Source: Corinectria fuckeliana (lineage: Eukaryota > Ascomycota > Sordariomycetes > Hypocreales > Nectriaceae). Taken from it: DNA of 64,000 bases. A model generated the notes under the pieces. The model did not search any database, was not told the origin of the DNA, and saw only the letters and a list, made by a program, of their open reading frames with translations. This document shows positions 22,741 through 33,057 of the stretch, piece after piece (position 1 is the first letter of the stretch; each line of letters begins with the position of its first letter). The position numbers and the translations under genes were made by a program. The DNA lies in assembly GCA_019137255.1 (NCBI GenBank), contig WPDH01000138.1:124001-188000 (forward strand), in the 5' to 3' direction.

Positions 22741-24345
22741 ACTCCTATTCAATAGTACCAGGTGGTTTTGAAGTTGTGCCAAGTGTCAGCTAGCACTCTC
22801 AAAATCAGGAGGGGCAAGGGGGCTTACAGGTCGTATGTGACTCGGGAAACTCCATCCACCTCGTTGACAATCCTGCGGGCAATGGCCTTGAGCAAAGCGA
22901 ATGGGAACTAGTACGGCTCAGTACTCATAAAGTCACTGGTTGTAACAGCGCGAAAGCTATGAATACGATTAGAATCGACCTAGTTGAGGCAGGGGTTGCA
23001 GCGTGTAGTGACTTACATAACGATGTACCCATAAACACGGGTGTCACCCATGACGCCGACAGCTATAAGGAAATAGCCAGTTAGCAACGTCGAGACATAA
23101 TAACACCTCAACTGGTATATCTTTGGTATATATACCCTTGTTTGTGTCCAAACCAGCGTAGGCTTGAGACATCTATTGTGCAGAGTCAGCTATTGCTCGA
23201 ACTATTGATGCCATATATATATACTTAGCTCGTTGTAGATTCCGGCTTCCTTGATCATGGAGATGAAGATGTGGTCGGCTTTCCTTGCGATTTCAACCTG
23301 TTCCACTGTTACCTCTCCAAGAAGGCGTACTCCAATGCCAGGCCTGCGTAATTCATGAAATTAACCCAGCTTGTTCTCATAAATTGACATGTTACCGGGA
23401 GCGTGCCTTGCTTTAGGCGTACTTTTGGAAACAGCCGAATTCTGGGTCAAGAAGACTTACCTTGGGAAAGGGAGCCTGGCGACGAGATCTTCGTGAACTT
23501 GTAAGCGTCGGCCGAGGCTCCTAACTTCATCCTTGGAGTTCTCAGAGCGGCTCAAGAAGCTAAATTATCGTCGGTCCTTTTTTTCCTTTTTTCTTTTTCC
23601 CCTGTCGCCACAGTAAGCTGGAGAAGGGGGGGGGGGGGAAGAGCACGTCTTGGACTGTTCGACTGGATGCTGGTGGCAAAAGACAGGGGGAGCGGGAGTG
23701 TGCTTGAAATGGAGAAGTGTCAACTTACCCGCAGGCCTTGCTGTTATCGTCAAGGTCAGTTAAAATACGGAACGTATAGAATAGTGATTGTTTAGCTTAC
23801 GCCATTCACCATGCGCTATACCCTAGTTAGTTAAAGATTGGCGTAGAAACGAAAATGAGGGTTGTTGGGCAGACGGTGTCAAAAGGACTTGTAGACCGAC
23901 CAGCTACCAGCCACTCTTCGACACCCTCCGAAGTAAAACAAAGGGAAAAGGAGATACATGCCTTGGGTAAACCCCTGACGTTGTGATGGGCTGTGATTAG
24001 AGTCAGTATTTGCAGGCTTTGGTGTCAACCATAACTACGAACTCTTAGGCGGCTGAAGGGCCCTTGAAGCTCAGCGACTTGATGCTACACACGGTCAGCC
24101 TTCTCCTGGTGCACAAACAAGTACACTTACACGTCTGGGTACAGCTGCATCATGGGTAGTTTTACAGTCAATCCATGCATCCACATATCAATGGGTCATG
24201 AGCTAGGGAGCATACTCCGAAGGAACCAAGAAACCTTTCCAGCGTTGGCTTCGTTCGGTCGTGTTCAGTCGTCTTGGTCCGCTTACGTTGGCGACAGCAT
24301 CAATGACCTATAAAATGCAGAAGCTGAGCGCCTGACATTGAACGA
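22741..24345 (-). pseudogene. GMP synthase (glutamine-hydrolysing) C-terminal half, decayed copy
   Basis: Blocks of the ATP-pyrophosphatase and dimerisation domains of GuaA/GUA1-type GMP synthase appear in the right order on the minus strand, split by intron-like gaps. They are IKSLSFKGPSA (about 24,090), HHNVRGLPK (about 23,970), KDEVRSLGRRLQVHEDLVAR with LPFP (about 23,465-23,530), GIGVRLLGEVTVEQVEIARK and ADHIFISMIKEAGIYNEL (23,230-23,345), QAYAGLDTNK (about 23,160), VGVMGDTRVYGYIV (about 23,040), AVTTSDFMSTEPY (about 22,935), LLKAIARRIVNEVDGVSRVT (about 22,860) and SKPPGTIE (about 22,750). Damage: a TGA at 23542-23544 where the family has Arg, a 2-nt loss just after it, TAG after STEPY, and TAG where the final EWE has Trp. 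The N-terminal glutaminase half was not found. A functional copy must exist elsewhere, since the enzyme is needed for guanine nucleotide synthesis. Confidence 0.85.
23626..23638. repeat. Homopolymer run of 13 G
   Basis: Thirteen consecutive G bases inside an intron-like part of the GMP synthase pseudogene, preceded by a long pyrimidine-rich tract (about 23,575-23,603). Confidence 0.7.
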
Positions 24346-27300
24346 GGTCATAATTGATATGAAGGTGTGAGCCAGCACCTTGACGCTACCATTACCACTT
24401 CACTGATATAGACAGACTCTAGTCTAGACAGTCCCATTGGCGCCTCGTGATCCGCCTAGTAACCTAGTCACGGCTAAAAGGGGGCTTTCAGCTGGCCGGG
24501 GTGAGCCACTGCCAAGACTCCCAGAGTCCTGCTGTCCGTGCAAGCAAATGAGGTAGACTTTGTGGCTGGAGGCTTGTTTTCCAGGCCTTGGAATAGATAC
24601 AATCTAAGCTTTTCACTGGCCGCTGGAGCTGATATTCAATGGTTCTCTTCTTGGCGGCGCGTACGGAGTACGGAGCACGATGGCCCTAGATAATACTTAT
24701 TTTCGTTAGCCCTCACAGTCCTTGGGCTGCTCGGCCTCATGATGGGGTCCTCTGCGAAACTACAGTCTCGTCAACTAGCCTCGGGCAACCATTGGGCTCG
24801 TTTGAGGCCATGAGCGCACAAACGCCACTGCCCACCTCATTCCGGACATGTACAAGCTAGACGCATCTCGTGAGCGGCTCCACTACTCCAAACACCTTGG
24901 TGACAAGAGGATCAGCTCACTAATGCAATCTCTAGAAATATTAAGGTTGCGTAATCCTATATAGTCGGGCTATGGTTGTAATCTTTAAAGACTGTATCAT
25001 CATTGGATCCTAGAAAGGAATGTGATGATTGCAGAAGTTAACTTCCCATCTTAACTCTACGAAGAAACGGACGTCAGCTGTAACTGTTATCGTTCACTAG
25101 TCCTGTTCTGCTGAAAGCGTCTCGCACCTTGCTTTGGAAACATGACAATGACATACCGCGATTTAGCACGCGGGTCCTAACACGATGCAACTTATTTATT
25201 TTAGTGTTCGTTGATAGAATACATCGACTGTTGTGGATGAGCTGAGAACACGTTTATGGCCCTTTAACTTTTGGATGGTTATATTGCCGCAGCGATAGCA
25301 CGTGTGAGTTCCAGTGACGGAAGTCAGGTTCCAGGGGACGAAGTGGGAGACTATTGATTAGAAGGAGGGAGAGATGGAGTAAGTGACGGGGAGTAAGTGG
25401 TAAGGCTAGAAACATCAACGAGCTCTCCATCGTCCGGGCTCCTATACGCTTACCCTAAAGAATCGGCATCCTGAATCCCGGTCGAGCCAAGCCTTCCATA
25501 AAGAAATTGCGTCTTGCGTGCATAGTAGATCAATTGTGAATAGCTGATAGTGATAAGCACTGAAATCTCCTACATGAAAGACATCTGGTCGTTTGTCCCC
25601 AAGCATAGCTGAGGGCAGAAAATTGACGATGAGGGCGGACTTTCGTAATGCGTGTAGCCTCAAAGTAAATTGCAGCTTACTTTTGAACCTGGAGTAGGTT
25701 CTCGGCTGTTTTGGGAACGGCTGAAAAGCGTCCGAGTAGAGAAGACTGCAGAAAAAGAACCACCACTCCCACAACAAGTCGATCACACGTCTAGGGGGCC
25801 ACGAGACTAATGAAAAACCTTCAGTCTCAAGGGTTTCGAATGGAAATACCTTTGAAATACAAACAATCTCAGTTGGTGTAAACCCAAAGACACCACACAG
25901 ATGAACACCAGGGGATAGTTCATTGGCCGTACAAGCAAGTTCTTTGTCACATATCTGAGAGACTGAGACACACCCTCTACTCACCGGTATGGAATACTCT
26001 CAATATTTTCCTAGCTCGCTACTCGGGGACTACCAGCACTAAAAGAGGAAGGACGTCCGACGAAGCCTTTGTTCGTCCATAATACCGGAGACATGGAGAG
26101 ACGGAGAAACTTAACTCTGTATTAGTAAGTGCATAATAGCTTCGCTAGCTCTTGTATGATGGCATGTGATATAATTGTGACCAGGACGATGTGCTCCCCT
26201 TGTTGGCTATCGTTTGCTTCTAGGTTAAACGTACGAATGTCCGAGTGTGATAATGGTCGGGACAGACCGAGACTTACGACCGTACCAAAGCCATAGTGAG
26301 CAATCGGTTAGTCCTATATGTAACCGACATGCAAGTCCACATTTACATGAATGACAGAGTATCACATTCGATTATTTAATGCGGAATGGAAAGCTCCATC
26401 CAGAAATGTGCTTCTATCACAGGGATTCTATAGAAATAATTAATCACTCGGCAGAGTTTATCTCCGCCCGGAACCAAAAAGAGAACCAGCTGCTAAGAGA
26501 CTTTTCTCTATGAGAGTTGAGTTTCATTTACATCTTGATAGTGATGGACGTGGCCTACCCCTTCTCTTGCCACATCCAGCTCGCCAACCGTCAGCGACTA
26601 AGCATACAGCTAGCGTACTAGAGGTTTGAGACAAAATCTACGGGTATCAGTGCCAAGGCGACCGTTGTTTAGCAGCCCGAAACCCGCCTCAGCTTTAGCT
26701 AAACGCAAGGTCGATCCATACGCCGCTACGCAAACAACCCTCTACGACCAATAGCCCTTACACTACCTCACATTCCGGGTCAAGACGGGGCAAGTGCCGA
26801 ACTTACAACTAGAAGCCTTAGGGAGATTGATGTGGCAAACTTACATATAGGCCAGGGTTTGCGGTTCGGCTAAAACGGCTGTTACATGCCGATATGGCTA
26901 GCTAACTGCCGAAAATGGCAACATAGAATAACGGGGCTGGCTGAACGTCCTTTAAGTCCATAAGCCTAAAGTGATAGTCTATTGTCATCACATACTGGGC
27001 ATAATGTACTCGGCATTTCTCACCGATGACGCTATACGGATAGGGATATCGGGAGGATCTCTCTTGTGATTCCTCTGCGGTAGTATCAAGTCCCGGGCCA
27101 ATTCAATGCCGTAGATAACGAAAGATTCACGACTTATGCAAGGTGTGTTAGCAGTAGAAAAGCATGATGCTATATCTCGATTATAGGGGAGAGATAATGT
27201 GACGAATTGGCCACATTCAAGCTAGAAAGAGCTTGACCGATCCTGCATCCTTTAGAACCTGGGATGGTTTTCTGACTCTCATTATGCATGAATCCAGTAG

Positions 27301-27756
27301 ATATGCAGAGACAGTAGCTATTAGATAGTGCCTTACGACATAAGGTCTAAAGGCTTTTTTAGGCTTGGTGGATTTACCTGAATCGGCCTGATTCGAACAG
27401 AATAGACGCAGTGATATCGGTGCTTAAAGTATATGTCATATACTTGGATACAATAAACACCTACGGCCTTGAAGCGCGTTATGTATATCAGTGCTGAGAT
27501 GACGTTCCTTTCGGAATCACATCTGGATACGGTTAGTAAAATGTGGAAACTGATTGACCTATCAATCAATCACATTCTCGCCGTTTTGAACCCGGATGAA
27601 AGTTCTACGCCATCAACTTTCATCTGGCTACCCACATGTCCGGCTGGCCCATCGAGCTGGGGATTCCTGCCTCAGCCCGATCTATAGGACCTCTTCCGTT
27701 ATTCTGACGCCCCAGTGCTCGAAGTTGATTGAGAGACTCACCTCCGCATCATTATC
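24346..27756. other. Gene-poor stretch, no recognised gene
   Basis: 3.4 kb in which I recognise no protein, RNA gene or repeat boundary. A minus-strand open frame at 25442-25984 (180 codons) has a plausible composition but matches no family I know, and has no supporting splice or promoter signal. The stretch may contain older decayed sequence. Confidence 0.45.
25442..25984 (-). CDS. Unrecognised open frame, doubtful gene
   Basis: An uninterrupted 180-codon frame rich in Phe, Leu and Trp (LLWEWWFFFCSLLYSDAF). No domain recognised, no TATA, no introns. It sits alone in a gene-poor stretch and could be a chance frame. Confidence 0.2.
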   Translation of the reverse strand: MSRGCVSVSQICDKELACTANELSPGVHLCGVFGFTPTEIVCISKVFPFETLETEGFSLVSWPPRRVIDLLWEWWFFFCSLLYSDAFQPFPKQPRTYSRFKSKLQFTLRLHALRKSALIVNFLPSAMLGDKRPDVFHVGDFSAYHYQLFTIDLLCTQDAISLWKAWLDRDSGCRFFRVSV

Positions 27757-27764
27757 TATATAAA
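27757..27764 (+). promoter_or_regulatory. TATA box (TATATAAA)
   Basis: Canonical TATATAAA about 125 bases upstream of the ATG at 27889. Transcription would begin near 27,790, so the more upstream ATG at 27784 is unlikely to be used. Confidence 0.55.
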
Positions 27765-27888
27765 CAGCTCTGATTTCCGCCGTATGTACCAGACCATTCA
27801 ACACGACTTATCACCTCAAGCCTTCACATCACAGACACAAGAATTGTTCTCTCTTCAAGTCATACCCGTCGGAAAAAAACAGCCGAGA

Positions 27889-28983
27889 ATGTCTCAGCGA
27901 ACTGTTACTTGGTGGGAGACTAACTACGATGCCGACAAGATCGGTGCAAACGGCTGGAATTTCCAGATTGCCAAGTCTGTTGCTGCTGGAGATGCCGCAC
28001 CCACATCCAACATTATCTGGCAGTCTCAGGGATTTGCACCTTCTGTCGAGATATCTTGGAAGGTCCAATACGCTCTCGGCTGGACAGCCGCCCTGCCCAA
28101 TAACAGCGTGGCAGTCAAGATCAAGGGAAAATGGCAGCCCTGCGACAAGGGCGAAGTTTTTGATCTCAATGACAAGGGCTTCTGGATTGCATCCTCTGCC
28201 ACCCCGAAAGACGGTTGGATGAAGGTTGGCAATGTGGGATATAAGTATCCCGGTGTGCCTGGAATTCATATCGTCGTCGGCGTTCTCAACTCCCAGACAG
28301 GAAAATACGACGCGGTTTTCATCGACAAGGCTGAGTTGCCCCCGGGGAGCTCTGCAGTCTACCAACCGCAGGAATCGATGTCATGGTGGCTCGAGGGCGG
28401 CGATCTCACCGGTCAGGTTTACAGTGAAGGCCAATCGAGAGCGGTGAAGAAGGACTGTTCCGACCCAGCAACATCGACAAACAAGTATGAGTGGTGGACG
28501 AGCTACGTTTTCGACGCGGGGAAATGGACGATCAGCGAAACAGAGCCGCCTCAGGCGCTTTTAGCCCCTCCCACATCAGAGTCGCTTGAATCTGAAGAGC
28601 TGGTTGAGATCACGCTGGACCCGTTCCTTTGGATCGTCACCTTTGGTACAGCTGTGGGAGCCGGGGCAAGACTAGGTCTCGTGGATTTCTTGCGCACCGC
28701 GCTAAGCCAGTACTTTGTTGGACTTGATATCACGTTCAGAGGCGCCGATGGATCCAGTTTGAGAATCACGTATACTGCCAGAAGAGACGTCCGGCTTGGG
28801 ACTATTGCTGCCATCGGCACCTTAGTCGGCGCTCCGACTGGTTCCGGACCTAAAGACTACATCAATTCGGCTCTCAACAATGCCTTGAAGGTCGGAAAGC
28901 TAGAGCGTGGACAAACATGGAAGATCGAGCCAGAGATTGCAGGTTCTGAGAATGACAACCAGCCTCCATCGGACGGTGCTTAG
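27889..28983 (+). CDS. Trp-rich beta-type orphan protein (364 aa, intronless)
   Basis: I do not recognise the family. The start at 27889 (MSQRTVTWWETNYDADKIG) is favoured by the TATA box. Residues 1-220 are rich in Trp, Gly and alternating hydrophobics (APSVEISWKVQYALGWTAAL, GKWQPCDKGEVFDLNDKGFW, VGNVGYKYPGVPGIHIVVG, YQPQESMSWWLEGG). This reads as a beta-sandwich of the kind seen in cytosolic lectin-like or membrane-binding proteins. After a Pro/Glu-rich linker (PPTSESLESEELVE) comes a more hydrophobic C-terminal region (LWIVTFGTAVGAGARLGLVD) that might associate with a membrane. There is no signal peptide. A single long exon, strong TATA and good codon usage in a gene-poor repeat-flanked stretch suggest an expressed accessory gene. 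A defence or lectin-like role is only a guess. Confidence 0.7.
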   Translation: MSQRTVTWWETNYDADKIGANGWNFQIAKSVAAGDAAPTSNIIWQSQGFAPSVEISWKVQYALGWTAALPNNSVAVKIKGKWQPCDKGEVFDLNDKGFWIASSATPKDGWMKVGNVGYKYPGVPGIHIVVGVLNSQTGKYDAVFIDKAELPPGSSAVYQPQESMSWWLEGGDLTGQVYSEGQSRAVKKDCSDPATSTNKYEWWTSYVFDAGKWTISETEPPQALLAPPTSESLESEELVEITLDPFLWIVTFGTAVGAGARLGLVDFLRTALSQYFVGLDITFRGADGSSLRITYTARRDVRLGTIAAIGTLVGAPTGSGPKDYINSALNNALKVGKLERGQTWKIEPEIAGSENDNQPPSDGA

Positions 28984-29761
28984 AGATTCTGAGGGCCAAA
29001 GCCTTTTGGGGTACAGTAATTCAGGCTATGGAGCTTGGATGCCACTAAAGGTGCTGAGTATGCTATTTCAAGTCGGGGTATTTCACCACTGCGGGAGTTT
29101 TTGATTAGCTGCAAACAGGAGGGGTTTTGTTTCGTTCGACGATTTTTCCCCCTCCTGGGCTCTTGTGTTCTTATATTGTATTCAAATTATGTTGTACTTC
29201 TCAAAGGGCGCGGTGGCGAGGATATACATTGTATCTTCTCCGCAATATCTTTATCATTGATTATACGGTTCACAATCAATTAATCTGGGATGTGTCTCAT
29301 ACTAAAAGCAAATCGCAATCCAGTGAAGAAGATACGTCTTTGACGGCTACCACTACACGCACAGCGGCTGCAGTTTCTACACGCAGCAGCTTTCTAAAAT
29401 CCTCAACTTTGTGTCGACGCACCGTAGGAAGGCCTTATAGCTTAAGAAGACACACCACTCTAGAGTGCATACAAGCTCTAGACGTACTTTACAGTGGAGG
29501 GTTGTATTAATTACTTTATCGCTGAGGGTCTGTTATTATCGTAAATATCATCATCGAAAGGGGGGATACTTCTAGGTTCGCTACAATGTTCGTAAGTCGA
29601 CAATACTCAGCCACTCCTCATCTCACCGGAAGTCAGATAGCAATCTTCAACGCTGTCAGCTAGATTATCTTATCAACCTAGACTAGTCTCTCTGGGAAGC
29701 TATTGCTCGTCGCCTCGGGAGGTGGCCACCACATGGACGATGTAAGTGGCAGCACTGATAG
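28984..29761. other. Intergenic, left flank of the transposon
   Basis: 3' flank of the orphan gene followed by unrecognised sequence up to the hAT target duplication. The transposon does not appear to interrupt a gene I can identify. Confidence 0.45.
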
Positions 29762-29769
29762 GGCGGGGC
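29762..29769 (+). repeat. Target-site duplication, left copy (GGCGGGGC)
   Basis: Eight-base GGCGGGGC directly before the left terminal inverted repeat; identical to 38452-38459. Eight bases is the hAT superfamily length. Confidence 0.92.
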
Positions 29770-29780
29770 CAGGGTTGCAA

Positions 29781-30150
29781 ATTAGTAACTAGTGAGCTAG
29801 TTAGTGAGCTAGTTTAAATTACTACTAGTTAATTAACTACTAGTTAAAATGAGCTAGTTAATTTTCAAACTACTAACTAACTAACTACTAGTTAATTTAG
29901 TAACTAACTAACTAACTAATAGAAAAAATCTTAACTAACTAACTAACTACTAACTAATTATAATATAATTTAACTAACTAAAAAGTAAGCTAGTTAAAAA
30001 AAATTCCTAACTAACTAACTACTAACTAATTAAAATTTAATTTAACTAACTAAAAAGTGAGCTAGTTAAAACAAAACTACTAACTAAACTACTAACTACT
30101 AACTAACTACTAACTAACTACTAACTAACTACTAACTAGCTAGCTAGTAA
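29781..30150. repeat. Left sub-terminal repeats (ACTAACTA/CTAGTTA)
   Basis: Dozens of copies of AACTAACTA, ACTACTAACT and the palindromic ACTAGTTAATTAACTACTAG family. hAT elements need sub-terminal motifs for transposase binding; the density here is far higher than usual. Confidence 0.75.
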
Positions 30151-30559
30151 TAAATATATAATAATTACATTTAAATAGTTTATATTATAAGAATAACATA
30201 ATAGTTTAGTATTATTTATTAGATAAATAAATAAATATTATAAGAATAATATAAGAATATAAACTTAATATACTTAACAAAGAGTTAAAGAAATAGTTAA
30301 AAATTAAGTATAATATTTTAAATATTCTTTAATATAATAGCTATTTTTAGTATATTTTATAAATATTTATAGTAATAAATCTTATTAATAGGAATTAATA
30401 TAAATTATATCTTATTTAAGCTTAATACTATAATCTAACTAGATTAGGACTAGTACTTATACTTTTTTTTTTTTTAAATCTCTTATTAAAGTATATATTT
30501 TATTTTTAGATTTTATTTTATCTTACTAAGCTAAAGATAAGATAAGAAGCTATAAATAG

Positions 30560-30770
30560 TTATAAATTATTATAAATTATTATAAATCATTATAAATCAG
30601 TCTAGATTATTATAAATCACTAGATTTAATAGATTTAAGCGGATTTAAGCGGATTTTATAGATTTAAGCTGGATTTAGTGGATTTAAGCTGAATTTAGTG
30701 GATTTAAGCCGGATTTAGTGGATTTAAGCTGGAGTTTAGGGATTTAAGCGGATTTTAGTAGACTATAGTA
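30560..30770. repeat. Tandem repeats upstream of the transposase
   Basis: First a run of about 10-bp units (TATAAATTAT, about 30,555-30,620), then about six copies of a roughly 20-bp unit built of GGATTTAAGCTGGATTTAGT (about 30,630-30,760). They sit between the left end and the transposase start. Confidence 0.7.
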
Positions 30771-32402
30771 AACCTTAGCAGATTTTAATAGGCCTAAGAT
30801 TTTTTTTAGATTTTATATATAGGAAGGAAAATAATTCTTAAATTTAATAACTTTTATCTTTATATTAGCTTCTTTTATTAACTAGCTAACTAAAAAATCC
30901 TACTTTTTACTATTATATTCTTACTTTTTTCTGCTTTTTTAAGTATGACTTCTAGCTTTTCTGGGACTCCTGATATTAAGTTTTTAGTCTCTAAACCTAA
31001 AACTAATATCTTTAGTACTATAAAAGCTTTAGGTTCTCCTTCTTCTAGCTTACCTAATAGGTTTTCTTCTTCTATTTTAGAAGAAGAATCTAATTCTTCT
31101 AAAAAAGATTCTTCTAAAAAAGATAGTAAAGGAAATAGAGGTTATATCTTTTTAGAAGGCCTTTTTATAAGAGTTAAACTTGCTGAAAAGGCTAGAAAAG
31201 AGCTAGAATACCTAGTTTCTTATATAAGGTAAATTTTCTTTTATACTCTAATGCTTTCCCTTTTTTTCTATATTTTTATTTTTATTAACTTACTTATAGT
31301 TGCCTTTATAAAAAAATAGAAAAGATTAGAGAGTTTAAATCTTCTAATTTTACTTAGTATTATAAGGCAAAGTATAAGACTATTACTACTAGTAAAAACC
31401 TAGAATCCTCTAAGAAAAGAAGTAAGTTATTTATTCTCTTTTTATTCTATTAAATATTAATAATATAACTAGAAAGACATACTTTAAGACCTAAAGATTA
31501 AACTTTCTTTGCTATTAGGTATAGAAATAGTAGATCTTTAGCTTTTAACTCTTTTACTAAAAAAGGAGCTTATTTTAAAATGCTTAGTTTTATTATTAAA
31601 AATAATCTAGCATTTAAAGTAGCTTCTTCTAAGTCTTTTTAAGAGCTTTTAAACTATTATAATAGGTAAGTTATATTTTATCTATTTTAACTTATTAAAT
31701 AACTAACTTTTAAAGTGCTAGGCCTACTATTAATAAAGAGAAATTTAAAGTAATCTTATTAGATTACTTTAATACCTTTTTATCTAGTTTAAACTTATTA
31801 CTAGTAGCTAATATATTATCTTTTAGAACTTTTTTCTTAATATTTAATATTTAGACTACTAGTAATTAAGTCTCTTATTTAGGAATTATTTTATGCTTTT
31901 TAGATATAAGCTTTAGCTTATAAACTAAGCTTATTAGTATATTATTTCTCTTTTAAGCTATTTATATATATTAATACTAATTTTAATAGCTTTTTATTTT
32001 TTAGCTAAAAAGTATACTAAGGTATATATTTTCTCTAAGCTTATAAAAGCTTTAGAGGTATACTCTTTTTTATCTTTAAAGAATATCTTTAGGTAAGTCT
32101 TTTTTTAACTATTTTAATTCTTATTTTAAAATACTAATATTTTATCATCTTACTAGAGATAATACATCTAATAATAATACTTTTATAAAGACTTTACTAA
32201 AGATATTAGATATATTACTTATATTATTAATTTAGTAGTATAAGATATTCTTAAGGAATATTTAGCTTTTTTTAGCTCTAAAAAAAGCTTATTTAAATAT
32301 ACTAATAATAAGATATTAACTTTAAATAAGCTTAATAATAAGATAGAAGAAAAAGAGTTTAATACTTCTTTTTTTAGTAGTAAGTTAACTTTTTTCTATT
32401 TT

Positions 32403-32407
32403 TATAA
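32403..32407 (+). repeat. TRIM target duplication, left (TATAA)
   Basis: TATAA immediately before the left LTR, matched by TATAA at 33053-33057. Five bases is the usual LTR-retroelement duplication, though in AT-rich sequence the match alone is weak evidence. Confidence 0.7.
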
Positions 32408-32553
32408 TATAAGAGTATAGCTTGCTAAGAGCTCTCTTATAATCTATTATATAGTATAATTAAGTAATATAGCTTACTTAAATTGTTTAATCTTTTTAGC
32501 CTTATAGCTAAGACTTTCTATTAAAGGTTAGGTATACTATCTTAACTCTTATA
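32408..32553 (+). repeat. Left LTR of the TRIM
   Basis: 146 bp, starting TATAAGAGTATAGCTTGCTA. It differs from the right LTR at a small number of sites, nearly all C/T or G/A, so RIP-like decay accounts for the divergence. Confidence 0.85.
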
Positions 32554-32906
32554 ATTATTTAAGTATATATTAGGTCTAGTACTATACAGAAGGTTATAAG
32601 TTTAAATCCTTACTAAATCTTATAACTATAATAGGCGCTAAGCTTATAAGAATAAATATATATAGTTGCCTGCTGTAACTAAAGCCTTAGGGGTTAACAG
32701 TAGTAGTTATCTTAGGTCTAAGAGCTAGGCTACTCTCTAATATACATATATGTATAAGCGTGATAAGGTTGCTATATTCCTAGCCTTATAGTAGTAGACC
32801 TCTTATAATAGTAGCAGAAGAGGCTTTTTACGCCTAGAGTAGAAAAGGTTATACTATACTTAATAAGCTAGCAGCTTAGAACATACTGTTAAGAGGGGGA
32901 GATAAT

Positions 32907-33052
32907 TATAAGAGTACAGCTTGCTAAAAGCTCTCTTATAATCTGTTATATAGTATAATTAAGTAATATAGCTTACTTAAATTATTTAATCTTTTTAGCC
33001 TTATAGCTAGAACTTTCTATTAAAGGTTAGGTATACCACTCTAACTTTTACA
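32907..33052 (+). repeat. Right LTR of the TRIM
   Basis: 146 bp, starting TATAAGAGTACAGCTTGCTA and preceded by the polypurine tract. Same length as the left LTR, which supports the boundary placement. Confidence 0.85.
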
Positions 33053-33057
33053 TATAA
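33053..33057 (+). repeat. TRIM target duplication, right (TATAA)
   Basis: TATAA directly after the right LTR; see the left copy at 32403-32407. Confidence 0.7.

Larger units (their letters stand above)
32408..33052 (+). mobile_element. Miniature LTR retroelement (TRIM), 645 bp, nested in the hAT transposase
   Basis: Two direct repeats of 146 bp (32408-32553 and 32907-33052) flank a 353-bp interior without coding capacity. Directly before the right LTR is a polypurine tract (AGAGGGGGAGATAA, about 32,892-32,905), as in Copia-type elements. TATAA target duplications flank the unit. The LTR ends (TATAAG...TTACA) would fit TG...CA after C/G transitions. The interior has a B-box-like AGTTTAAATCC at 32599-32609. 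Orientation plus is set by the position of the polypurine tract. It depends on enzymes from an autonomous element not seen here. Confidence 0.85.

Noticed and set aside
22741..24345. Functional second GMP synthase acting as a resistance gene
   Set aside because: At least three nonsense codons and a frameshift interrupt conserved blocks, and the N-terminal glutaminase half is missing.
25442..25984. 180-codon frame as a secure gene
   Set aside because: No homology recognised, no promoter or splice support; kept only as a low-confidence entry.
29781..30150. CRISPR-like array
   Set aside because: The units are short, variable and without spacers; they are transposon sub-terminal repeats in a eukaryotic genome.
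32592..32609. tRNA or SINE-like B box inside the TRIM
   Set aside because: The match to GGTTCGAATCC needs several transitions, and no A box or cloverleaf could be drawn.
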